IMG/VR virus record: IMGVR_UViG_3300033153_009453
Coordinates: 1-55,434 of that record
Direction: 5' to 3' (one strand)
Length of the DNA: 55,434 bases
Origin: a virus
Shown: positions 36,259 through 46,126 of the stretch, piece after piece
Layout: each line of letters opens with the position of its first letter
Numbering within the stretch: the stretch's first letter is position 1
Program-made: the position numbers and the translations under genes
Notes under the pieces: generated by a model
Seen by the model: only the letters and a program-made list of their open reading frames with translations
Databases searched by the model: none
What the model was told of the DNA's origin: nothing

Positions 36259-36567
36259 ATGAAAGTATTTACAGAAAAACACCTAAAGGAATGTATAGAA
36301 TACCAAATGAAATTAAATTGATATTCTATTACATATAATACAATTAAAAGACTTGATAAACATTGAGTTCAATGGTATCACGATTTTACAACAACAGAAA
36401 AGAAAGAAAAAGAATATAAGAAATGGCTTTTCAAATATTTTAAACCTTTTGAGAAGAATAAAAAGGTAAGAAAATCTAAGGTATCTTACTTTATTTTATC
36501 ATATTGACTTAGAATTATAAATGAAAATAGTAACTCCGATATACATGGTTCAAAAGTTCAAGACTAA
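36259..36567 (+). CDS. Basic protein of unknown function
   Basis: 102 residues, Lys-rich and aromatic (MKVFTEKHLKECIEYQMKLN, then FKPFEKNKKVRKSKVSYFIL). Overlaps the RusA-like gene by 47 bases in another frame. No family recognised. Confidence 0.6.
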
Positions 36568-36904
36568 GAAGAGTAAGAATATCTCACTTAATATGAATTG
36601 GTATAGGAATGTCCATTACCTTATAAATAATAAGATGAAGAAAGAGTTTAAGGTTCTTATTTCCTCTCAAATAGAATGAAAAGTACTTAAGCCTCCAATT
36701 AGAGCTGAATATACACTATATTGGAGTAGGTTGAGTGATTTAGATAATCGGGGAGCTGTTGTAACTAAATACTTACAAGATGCTTTGGTTGAATATTGAG
36801 TTATAGAAGATGATAATTTTAATTTCATAGTAGAGAATAATTATAAAGTTTGAGGGAAGGATAGAGATAACCCTAGATTTGAGGTATTATTAATAGAAAT
36901 ATAA
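36521..36904 (+). CDS. RusA-like Holliday junction resolvase
   Basis: 127 residues. The core SDLDNRGAVVTKYLQDALVE, then YGVIEDDNF, fits RusA: an Asp-rich D-x-DN loop, a helix with K-xx-DAL and the catalytic IxDD. The strand YTLYWSR before it is the RusA beta-strand. It resolves branched DNA before packaging. The long 47-base overlap with the gene before it is unusual, so the start could be the later ATG at 36545. Confidence 0.82.
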
Positions 36905-36906
36905 AT

Positions 36907-37113
36907 ATGAAACCTAAACCAAGAATGTGTAGGTGTAGAGACTGTAGAGGTTATAGAAGCTGGTCTAGGCATCTACAACATCAACGCTATAGACAGTTTC
37001 AAAGAAAGGTATTTAATAGAAAGTTTAGAAAGTATTCTAAAGCTTTATTACAAAAAGGTAATTATGACGATTTACCTAATTATTGAAAATTTATAGAATT
37101 TTATACAGATTAA
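36907..37113 (+). CDS. Small Arg/Cys-rich nucleic-acid-binding-type protein
   Basis: 68 residues with CRCRDCRG at residues 8-15 and RHLQHQRYRQFQRKVFNRKF. Very basic. The Cys and following His could form a zinc knuckle. It starts 2 bases after the resolvase stop. Confidence 0.6.
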
Positions 37114-37119
37114 AAAACA

Positions 37120-37437
37120 ATGGACAAATATACAAAAGATATTAGAAAGTTTCTCATAAAGGAGAATATGGAAGTTTATTATAAAGATAAACTATATGTT
37201 GTAGTAAAAATTAATGAAGATTGAACTGTTTTTATACAAGAACAATTTAAAAAATTGGAAACTGCTGTTAGATTTGAAAAAAATCCTAACGATTACAAGA
37301 CTGTTAATATTAATGAATTAATGTTTACAATCAATTTTGGAGAAGTAATAGAAGAGGAGGAACTAAAGAGACAACTAGATGCTTGGGATGCAAAAAGGAA
37401 TAAGAAAATATTTAAAAATATGGGAATAACTAATTAA
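37120..37437 (+). CDS. Protein of unknown function
   Basis: 105 residues. The start at 37120 is recovered only when the TGA in NEDGTVFIQE is read as Gly. The N-terminal half is strand-rich with YKDKLYVVVKI, and the C-terminal half is helical and charged. No family recognised. Confidence 0.65.
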
Positions 37438-37439
37438 TT

Positions 37440-37745
37440 ATGAGAACAATATATATTAGGCTAATAGCCTACTTAAAAGCTGAGATGATGCTAAAGAGAA
37501 AGAGTAGAACTTTTATGAAAAAGATTTACAAAAATAGAATTGAAGCAAACTTAAAATGAGATAGAGAGTTTGTAATATTCGCTATTGATAAAATGAGTGA
37601 GAGTTTTCATTCAAATAAACTATCAGTAGAATATATAGAGAAGTTATTGTATGGGTTTTACTTTATGACCTGAAAAAAGGAATTAAATAGAGCTATACTT
37701 GAAACTATCAAGCAAAGGAAGGAAGAATTGAAGAAAGGGGTGTAA
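37440..37745 (+). CDS. Basic helical protein
   Basis: 101 residues, Arg/Lys-rich N-terminus (RLIAYLKAEMMLKRKSRTFM) and helical C-terminus (KELNRAILETIKQRKEELKK). Last gene before a structured intergenic element. Unknown function. Confidence 0.6.
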
Positions 37746-37758
37746 ACCACCATTAAAA

Positions 37759-37831
37759 TCGTTTCTAAGGCATCTTAGTTGCCCTAGACTATACTTATAC
37801 CTAAAACCTATAACAAGTACCTTAGAGGCGA
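37759..37831 (+). promoter_or_regulatory. Structured intergenic element, copy b
   Basis: Arms TCGTTTCTAAGG (37759-37770) and CCTTAGAGGCGA (37820-37831) pair over 12 bp with two G-U pairs, closing a 49-base loop that contains TATACTTATACC. The left arm and flank are identical to 9412-9428. A relative lies at 51480-51545. It sits in the leader of the next gene, so it may be a regulatory RNA or a protein-binding site. Confidence 0.55.
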
Positions 37832-37857
37832 TGTTTTAAAGAAATAATATTAAAATA

Positions 37858-38181
37858 ATGAAATATTTAACAAAGAATAGATGAAATGTTGAAATAGAGA
37901 GAGAATTTGTAGCTATTGATACAAAAGATGTTAAAGTTATAACTCTTACTCTTTCAAGTAGAGGCGTATTATTTGGTTCAACTTCTAGTGCTTATAATTT
38001 TGATGGAAAAGGAAATACTGAGCGTACAATTTGTTTAAATAGTTGTTGGGGTTCTGTTGTTGGTGGTGGTTGGATAGACTTAAATATACCTAATGGTTAT
38101 GAATATGGTTGAATAATGTTTGATAAGTATGATGTTATTATAACATTGATTAATAAGGATGTTAGTTTATTTTGATTATAA
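37858..38181 (+). CDS. Protein of unknown function
   Basis: 107 residues, Gly/Ser/Val-rich, strand-like (VITLTLSSRGVLFGSTSSAY, then NSCWGSVVGGGWIDLNIPNG). It is unlike its charged neighbours and may be a small beta-sandwich. Preceded by structured element b. Confidence 0.65.
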
Positions 38182-38187
38182 TATAAA

Positions 38188-38412
38188 ATGGAAGAAATAA
38201 AAGACTTTGTATGAAATACAGCTGAGATGTGAGATATAATCGCCTTTATAGGAAGTAGAAAGGGGAAACTAGAAGAGAGGGAGATTTTTAAGTTAGAAAC
38301 TCACGGTTATCATAAATACAATGCTGAGATACAATCAAGAACTACAGGATTTATAAGAAACACATATTTACGAGAGAATAATTTTATAATATTAGAAAAG
38401 AAATGAAATTAA
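38188..38412 (+). CDS. Small protein of unknown function
   Basis: 74 residues (MEEIKDFVGNTAEMGDIIAF, ending IILEKKGN). Overlaps the next gene by 10 bases. Confidence 0.6.
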
Positions 38413-38633
38413 AAATTAAACAAGTAGTTCAGGAGTTTAAGTCAACTTATGATGAAAAAATAAAATGAGTATATGTTATAGAGATAACAGAAACAGAACG
38501 CAGTAATTGAGAAGAAATAATAGTGAGGGATTGAGATGTTTTTCAAAAACTTACTCATTGTTTAAATTGAAGTATATTAGAGGGGCATTTTACTGAAAAG
38601 TTCAACGACGAACTTAAAAGAATATTTGTATAA
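38403..38633 (+). CDS. Small protein of unknown function
   Basis: 76 residues (KQVVQEFKSTYDEKIKGVYV, then HCLNGSILEGHFTEKFNDEL), alpha/beta. Ends 10 bases before the NrdG start. Confidence 0.6.
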
Positions 38634-38643
38634 GAATAAAGTA

Positions 38644-39090
38644 ATGAAATATTTAAGTAAACAAATAACTTTACAAGAAGTACCTAATGAGATTAGTTTA
38701 AGTTATCTCATTACAGGTTGCCCTTGAAGATGTAAGGGCTGCCATTCCCCAGAAGCTAGAGATTGAAGTTTAGGAGAAGAGTTAACAGTAGAGGTGCTAG
38801 CCTCTCATCTAAAAGAGAATGACGGTATTACTTGTGTTTGTTTTTTAGGAGGAGATTGGGAGGATTTAACATTATTTAGTTTAATTCTAGGAATTAAAGG
38901 TCAATGATTAAAAGTTTGTCTATATACGTCAAAGGAAAGTGCCCCTAAGGGGTTAGGATGATATTTAGATTATCTAAAGACTTGACCTTATATAGAAGAA
39001 TTATGAGGACTTGATAATCCTAAAACAAATCAAAAGTTTTTTAATTTTAGAACTTGAGAAAAACTAAATAAATATTTTTTAAAGAAATAG
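38644..39090 (+). CDS. nrdG: Anaerobic ribonucleotide reductase activase
   Basis: 148 residues, a radical-SAM enzyme. ITGCPGRCKGCHSPE carries the iron-sulphur ligands C26, C30, C33 (CxxxCxxC), with the Gly after CP read from TGA. CVCFLGGDWE is the SAM-contacting GGE-type strand. It uses S-adenosylmethionine to form the glycyl radical on NrdD. It is separated from NrdD by one 58-residue gene. Ends in TAG. Confidence 0.92.
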
Positions 39091-39093
39091 AAT

Positions 39094-39270
39094 ATGCTTA
39101 ATATAAGTTTAGAAGGATTAATTTGGGACTTAAAGGAAGATTGGGAAGATTGATGAACCACTAGTGAAGACATCCGTAAAAAAATAGAAAAGGAACTTAA
39201 AAAAATATCTGAGGATGATTTAAGACAATGAGTTTTAGATTATTTTACAGAGGAAATTTGTAGTTGATAA
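39094..39270 (+). CDS. Small acidic protein between nrdG and nrdD
   Basis: 58 residues, acidic (LIWDLKEDWEDGGTTSEDIR, ending FTEEICSG). Its position inside the nrd unit suggests a link to nucleotide reduction, but no motif supports this. Confidence 0.55.
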
Positions 39271-39280
39271 TAATAGTTAA

Positions 39281-41065
39281 ATGTTTGTAAAATTAACAAA
39301 AGACCAAATAAAGAAAAAAAAAGAGTTTATAGAGAACTATAAAACTAAAAACAATCCTGCAACTCTATCAACATTAGATGCAAATGCAAATGTAGCTCAT
39401 AAAAATATAGCCACACTTGAAGCTGAAATCAATAAAGATGTTAATATTCAAATTAATAGAGCAATTGTAAGTGATAAAATAACTGAGATGTTCGGCGAAG
39501 AGTTAGGAAGTGAATATGTGAGGCAAATAGAAGACCATGAGATATATGTCCATGATGAGACAAGCTTAAAGCCTTATTGTGTTAGCGTAAGTATGTACCC
39601 ATTGTTAACGCATTGAATGACTACATTATGATGAGAAAGTAAAGCTCCTAAGAATATATACAGCTTCGCAGGTAGCTTTGTAAACCTAGTATTCGCTATA
39701 GCTAGTCAATTTGCTTGAGCTGTAGCAACTGTAGAGTTTTTAATGTACTTTGACCATTTTGCTAGAAAGCAATGGGGAGAAGGTTATACTAAGAATATAA
39801 CACCTGAGCTTCATAAAGAGCTTACTCAACTATTCCAGCATGTAGTATACTCAATAAATCAACCAGCTGCCGCAAGAGGGTATCAATCCGTCTTTTTTAA
39901 CATAAGTATATTTGATAAGAATTACTTTACTTCTTTATTCGGAGACTTTGTGTTTCCAGATTGAGATATTCCTAAATGGTCTAGTCTTGACGGACTACAG
40001 AAAGTGTTTATGGAATGGTTCAATGAAGAGAGGAGTAAAGCTGTTCTAACATTTCCTGTAATTACAGCTGCAATGTTGACAGAGAATAATGAAGTGAAAG
40101 ATAAGGACTTTGCTGATTTTATAAGTAAGGAAATGAGTGAGGGTAATTCCTTCTTTGTATATCAATCAGATAGTGTTGACAGCCTCTCAGCGTGCTGCAG
40201 GCTCAAGTCTACCATTACTGACAATACATTTAGTTATTCCCTATGAGCTTGATGAGTTAGTACTTGAAGTATTAATGTTATAACTATTAACTTTAATAGA
40301 TTAATTCAGAAATGAATTGATTTAAAGGAGCAAATAGACAGAATACATAAATATCAACTGTCTTACTTAGAAGTGATTAAGGATTATAAGAGAGCTTGAC
40401 TATTACCTGTATATGATGCTGGTTATATAAGTTTAAGTAAGCAATTTCTAACCATCTGAATTAATTGAATGGTTGAAGCTGCTGAAAGTTTAGGATTAGA
40501 AGCCTCTAATAACGACGAATATAAGGCTTGGGTTGCTACCCAGCTAAAAGTTATTTACGATGCAAATAAGGCTATTAAAGCATCATCTGGAGTGATGTTT
40601 AATACAGAGTTTGTTCCAGCTGAGAACTTATGAGTTAAGAATAGTAAATGGGACAAGAAGGATTGATTAAAGGCTATAAGAGATTGTTATAACTCTTATT
40701 TTTATAAAGTAGAAGATGAAGAGACAAGTATGATTGATAAATTTTCCCTCCATTGAAAAGATATGATTGAATACTTAGATTGATGAAGTGCTCTCCATTT
40801 AAACTTAGATGAATTATTAACTAAAGAGAATGCTTTGAAGTTACTTAATTTATGAGCTAAATCAGGTTGTAATTACTTTACATTTAATGTAAGAAGTACA
40901 ATATGTAATGGCTGTGGGTATATAAACAAAGAAACTAAGCAATTCTGTACTAAGTGTGGTTCTATGGATATAGACTATGGTACAAGAGTTATAGGGTATT
41001 TAAAGAGAGTTTCAGCTTTTTCAGAAGCTAGACAAACCGAAGCCCATATAAGATTTTATAATTAA
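39281..41065 (+). CDS. nrdD: Anaerobic (class III) ribonucleotide reductase
   Basis: 594 residues. YVHDETSLKPYCVSV, the active-site SLSACCRLKS, SLHLNLDELLT, a C-terminal zinc ribbon CNGCGYINKETKQFCTKCGS (two CxxC) and the glycyl-radical site RVIGYLKRVSAFSEAR near residue 572. The N-terminal ATP-cone regulator is missing, as in several phage enzymes, so allosteric control is likely reduced. It makes deoxynucleoside triphosphates without oxygen, implying an anaerobic host. TGA occurs at many internal glycines, including the sequence after Tyr-Ser-Leu. Confidence 0.94.
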
Positions 41066-41078
41066 AAAAACAACTATA

Positions 41079-41252
41079 ATGAATTATTGAAGAGTAGATT
41101 TAGCTCGTAGAATTTTAGTTAGCCTTATGGTTAATACAACTAAAAATCCTAAGTTTCTATCAGGAGAAAAAGATTGACCTAAGCTATGTAAAAGAAATAT
41201 GGCTGTTGCAAGATGTATTCTAGAAATAGATGCGTTGAAGAAGATTTTATAA
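41079..41252 (+). CDS. Small basic protein
   Basis: 57 residues (MNYGRVDLARRILVSLMVNT, then CKRNMAVARCILEIDALKKI). Unknown function. Confidence 0.55.
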
Positions 41253-41263
41253 TTAAAGAATTA

Positions 41264-41437
41264 ATGATTAAAACAGTTTGAGATTTAATGGAAGAATTAG
41301 GTAGTTATCCATATAATATGGGGCTAGTAATTACCTCCTCTCATAAGAACGGTTGGGAGGGGAAAGTTATAAATAATATTTACTCTAATATTGAAGATGA
41401 TACTATTCATCTAGACATATGAGATAACTTAGAATAA
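41264..41437 (+). CDS. Small protein of unknown function
   Basis: 57 residues (MIKTVGDLMEELGSYPYNMG, then LDIGDNLE), acidic C-terminus. The pattern T-x-x-DLMEELGSYP resembles short phage proteins with a 'hLxxLxxxPxxxxV' core. Unknown function. Confidence 0.55.
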
Positions 41438-41439
41438 TA

Positions 41440-41601
41440 ATGATTATAATAACAATAATATTAGTCTTCTTAGTAGCTATATTAGGCGACTTAGCTCTTT
41501 ACTATAAAAGACTAAGTGAAAGAACAATAAAGTTAAATGGAGAGTTAATAAAAGACAATAAGAGTATTCTTAAAATACTTGAGACAACAAAAAAGAGGTA
41601 A
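41440..41601 (+). CDS. Small membrane-anchored protein
   Basis: 53 residues: one N-terminal transmembrane helix (IITIILVFLVAILGDLAL) followed by a basic coiled-coil-like segment (LSERTIKLNGELIKDNKSIL). Topology resembles a small spanin-like or membrane accessory protein, but it is not in the lysis cassette. Confidence 0.6.
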   Translation: MIIITIILVFLVAILGDLALYYKRLSERTIKLNGELIKDNKSILKILETTKKR

Positions 41602-41623
41602 TAATTTATAATAAAAAAAATAT

Positions 41624-41917
41624 ATGGAAAGAAAATGACTTACTGTAACAAAGGAACTAGAAGAGCTTAAAGATAAAGAAAAATTAGAAGATATAAAAAA
41701 ATCCTTATCTCATTCTCCTAATATTATCAAAACCGTAGCAAGTTTGATTGCCTTATTAGAAAAGTTCCCTAGTGAAAATAGTTTTAACATTAGGGTTTTC
41801 CCTAAAGATGATAAATTTGGAAATACTCTAAATATAGATAAATTATTTTGTTATTGAAATGATGTATATGTAGATACAAGTATAGTTCCTAACTCTGTAA
41901 TAGAGGTAAAAGGATAA
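41624..41917 (+). CDS. Last rightward gene, unknown function
   Basis: 97 residues (TKELEELKDKEKLEDIKKSL, then FPSENSFNIRVFPKDDKFGN, ending SVIEVKG). Helical start, strand-rich end. Followed by the bidirectional terminator. Confidence 0.65.
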
Positions 41918-41933
41918 AAAAAAGAATACAAAT

Positions 41934-41971
41934 AAAAAAAGAGGTAGAATTAATTTTCTACCTCTTTTTTT
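41934..41971. terminator. Bidirectional terminator
   Basis: AAAAAAAGAGGTAGAA (41934-41949) pairs with TTCTACCTCTTTTTTT around TTAATT. Both strands end in a U-run. It separates the converging middle and late operons, and its stem shares GGTAGA with the terminator at 1209-1243. Confidence 0.9.
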
Positions 41972-44900
41972 ATTTCAATGGAATTTTATTTTTCTTAGCT
42001 ATTCTTTTAAGTTCCTTTTTTATGTTAGCTATTTTACTATCAGAAAGTATTCAAGTACCTTTCAATTTATAAAATTGTTTCTTCATTTTCTCCAATCATT
42101 CATCTTGTAAAATACGAGCAAATCTTTGCCCTATTTTATCAGCACTCATCCCAGTAAAAAAGAAATAATTAGTTCAATACTTTAATTTAATTTCTTTATC
42201 TTTAAGTTCTTCTTTTAGAATTTTCTTATAATCACTTTCATAAAATTCATAACTTTTATATTCCTTTATAAGTTCTTGTACCCCCTCTTTATATTCACCC
42301 ATACTTTTCATTTCTTCAAGTCTAGTTCTAATCCTTTGTCTATGGTCTGCCTTAAATGATTGTTCAGCGAAACCTTCTTCTGTGGCTATATCTTCTTCCG
42401 AAGTAAGTTCTTGAAGCTTGTAAGCTTTCTTAAATACACCAGTTATTCTAGCTATCGGTCATTTAACATTAGTCTCTGATACTCAAACATCAGAAATCTT
42501 ATTTAAAGCAAGAGCTGCTGTATCGGAAAGTACTCATGTTGGGTCAAATGTTTCAAAGAACTTTTCTAATTTAATTGGAGAAGGTTGTTGTCCTCATTCA
42601 ATTACTCAGCTCTCACTAACTTCTCATCAAGTAATTAATGCCCAAGCTTTAGAAAGCTTTATATACAATGGGTTCGTATACTTAGTATATTGCTCCGTAC
42701 CTTGTCTTTTATCATAATCTGATACTAAGTCCTTATCTCTGAAAAAGTCTTTGTTTAGAGTAACTTCTAGGACTTGTTTAAGTCAGGGTGGTAATTTAGA
42801 TGGGTCTACTCATAAAGGCTTTTCTAAGTCTCCTCCATAAGTTAAATCTTGAAATAAGGGGTTTAATCCCATCTTACCTATACCACCATTTTCGTGTAGG
42901 TCAACCACCATTGGATATATCCATTTAATAGGAGGTACTTTAGATAGTACTTTATAGAAACTCATTTCTCAATTCTCTTCATCTAAAGAAGCAAATCAAG
43001 CTTGTGTGCGTTTAAAGGCGGATTGTTTTCTTAAAGCATCTCATCTTTCGCCTGAATAGTTATATTGATACATAATCTCAGCTATAGCTGTAGAACCTCC
43101 AAGAACTCAAACTATAAACTTTCTTGGGTTATCATCAAACATCTTCTTCATAGCCAAGTTACTAGAGAGTGCTGTATTAAGGTATGGGATGAACTTTGAT
43201 ATATCATTTATAGCTTTACTAGCTGAGGCATAATCCATTATACTTCTAGCTACACGACTAGCATCCTGAGCATCAGCTCATAATCATTTAAGTTCATTTG
43301 TTAACCCTTTTACATCTGTTTGTCAATCCACCACATATTTCTTAGCTATTTTCTGGAAATCAGGAGCACTTAACCCTTTTTTCTTTAGTTGGGCTTCAAA
43401 AGTCGGAAGTCTAGTAGTATTTTTCTCTATTATATGTCATAAGGCGTTATACAGTTTATGGGTCTTAAGAGACCATTCTCTAATCTTACCAACCTTATTT
43501 ATATCTTCTACTCATAAAAATTCTCAAAACTCTCTTTCAAATAATTTAGTTCTAGTAAAATCTCCTCAATGTTCCTTCAACATTGCGTGCATTGCAATTT
43601 TACCTTCTGGTGTTCCCATATAACTAGTTCATTTAGCGAATTTACTTGTATTAGTAGAAGCTAATACCATAGATTTAATATAATCTACCATATTTCATCA
43701 GTTAAGCCAATTCTTCATAGCTGCCATCGGTGCTTCATATGCTGGAGCTCCTACTTGAAAAGCTATATTAGCTGATACTGCCATTGTTTTAAGTATTCTA
43801 GATGGTGTTTGAGCTATAGTACTCAATAAACTTATTGCTCCTGCATCATTTTTGTCTAATGCTTCTTTATAATAAGCTGGAACTTCCACATATATCTTCT
43901 TTCCATTTTGAAATGCTTCCACAATAGCTCATCATCTTTCTGTAACCTTATCCTCAGGAACTATTTTAGCTATTCCTAAATCTTCACCATACTCTAGCAT
44001 TGTATTAACTAACTTAGACCTTGTTGCTACCTTAGTTCTATAAGCTAAGTTTTTAGCTAGATTTTCCAAAGCATTCTTTGATAAATCAACATCCTCAGTT
44101 CATTCTCATAACTTTTGTCCCATCTTAACTAAGCGTCAATTGTCATCGTTTTTAACTGCTGTTTCTATTACCGCTACATCTCATTTATCTGGAACATATA
44201 CTGGATTATTTTTCTTAAATGCTGCTACCTCCTCAGGTGTTCTCATTCAAGCCTCTATTTCAAGGTCTAATACTTGATTATTAGGTCTCTCAGCTATTTT
44301 AGCTAACTCCTCATACTTTCATTCTCTTTCTGCAATACTCATTTTAAGTCTTTCAGGTGTCCAATCCATTTTAGCTCAGTTCTCAAAATTTTGAACTGTG
44401 GAAAATGCCTTTCATCTTCCTGCTTGTGATATTGCCTTGTTATACCTTGACTTTTCCCAAAGGTATTGATTAAAGTCCTCAAAGTCTCCTCATGCCTCTT
44501 TAACAATTCTATTAAAGTCTCCTTTAATATTATCAGCTTTATTAAAAGTTTGAGCTACATCCAAGTCATTTTCAACTTTCTTTATAGCTGGACTTAATTT
44601 CCAGTTAACACTTTTGTCTCCTACTGATTGCCCGAATAGTCTATTTTGATTTTCATAGATTTTAGAAGCACTTCTATTATAAATATAATCAAAAGTATTA
44701 GCAAGACTACCTTTCTTTGGGTCCCACATTTTTAAATCTTTAGCCCTCTTCTCTATAAATCATTCTTTAATAGGTTTCTTTCTAGCTCTCTTTATACTCT
44801 CTTCTCTCATCCTTTTAACTAAAGCTGCCTCAGATGCCCCCTTGATGGGGTCTACTTTAGCTCATTCCTTAACTGATTTAGTAAATCACTCTTCTACTAT

Positions 44901-46109
44901 TGGTAGTTTAGCTCAAGAGAATTTAGCAAACTTCTCAACTCATTCAAAAGTTAGCTTCTTAAATTCCTCGGAAAACATTTGAACTCATTTTTGAACTTCT
45001 TTATTTCTAAATAAAGCTTTTATTCATCACTTACCTAAATCATAAGCCTTCTTTCAAGCTTTATAACCTCACTTTACAGCCTTAGGTGAGAGTTTAATTC
45101 ATAGACTTGTTAGAAACATTAAAGCTCACTCAGTAGCCTGTGGGTCATCTTCCCATAACCATTTTCAAGTCAAACCGTAGTAAGGTCAAGCTACTGCTGC
45201 AACTCATACCCCTAGTTTAGCCATATTAGTTAAGCTAGGGTTTATTGTATTCTCTAAGGCTATCATTGTTTTCCCTACAGCTGTTTTAGGTCAAGCTTTT
45301 AAGGCTAGCTGCCCTAATCATTTAGATATTCATCACATTGTAAGCAGGTTTGCCACAACATCATAAACTATAGTGTATGGTTCAAGCTTTTCTAAATCAT
45401 TCCTTAGTTCTCAGTCCGATTTTTCTACTATCTTTCTTCTTTTTTCTTGTGCTGTGTCCATATTTAGGTAATCATTCATACTTAAATTGGTTCAAAATAG
45501 ATATTCAATTCTATCTTGAAAAGCTTCTGTGTCTTTTCACGCCTTCATCCAATCAAAGTCTCTAAACTCTACCATTGATTTATACATTTCCTTTGTATTG
45601 AAATATCAAGCAGCTCATATAGTATATAATGAACCAAAAGGCTTACTAATAGCAGTATCTACGGGTTTATCCATTACTTGAGCAACTCACTTTAATACCT
45701 TTCATGTTCATTCCTTAATTTGTTCTTCAAAAAGCTTTGTTACACTGTCTTTAACTGTAAAATCTTCTGAGGACTTTAGCTTTCATCATACTTCCGTAAA
45801 GCCTATATCTTCATCCGTTATTTCTTTATTTGGAAGAGTACTACCTCTTCAATATGTAGCGTAAGTCTCAGATGCCGGAGTATTTTCTACTGGTTTATTT
45901 ATTATTAGGTTTTTGTATGTTTCTGGTTTATTTTCTTTATAGGGAGCAGAACTTAGCCCGCTCTCCTTTCTCATTATAGTAGCTGTTTCATATAAGTCTT
46001 CCTCATCATCTTCCTCATACATTGTAGAAAAGCCCTCAGTCTTATATCTCCAAGCTTTCTCTTCCTCATCCTTTGTAGGGGGAACATATTTCCCAAAGTA
46101 ATCTGCCAT
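41970..46109 (-). CDS. Giant internal virion / ejection-type protein
   Basis: 1379 residues, the largest gene, last in the late operon. Mostly helical and Lys-rich, with short hydrophobic stretches in the middle (TPSRILKTMAVSANIAFQVG near residue 770) and near residue 1000 (PRKFIVGVLGGSTAIAEIMY). The segment DISKFIPYLNTALSSNLAMK, then KMFDDNPRKFIVGVLGG (about 970-1015), resembles the LPD38 domain of large phage polyvalent or ejection proteins. An N-terminal acidic 100 residues may be an ejection signal. By order (nozzle, lysozyme protein, then this) it matches the inner-core proteins of podoviruses that form a channel across the host envelope. It has no protease or lysozyme motif of its own. 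Confidence 0.75.
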
Positions 46110-46126
46110 TTGTTTTTAAATTAAAA

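Noticed and set aside
42601-45900. Several independent short genes on the minus strand
   Set aside because: With TGA as Gly they join without a break into one 1379-codon frame (46109-41970).
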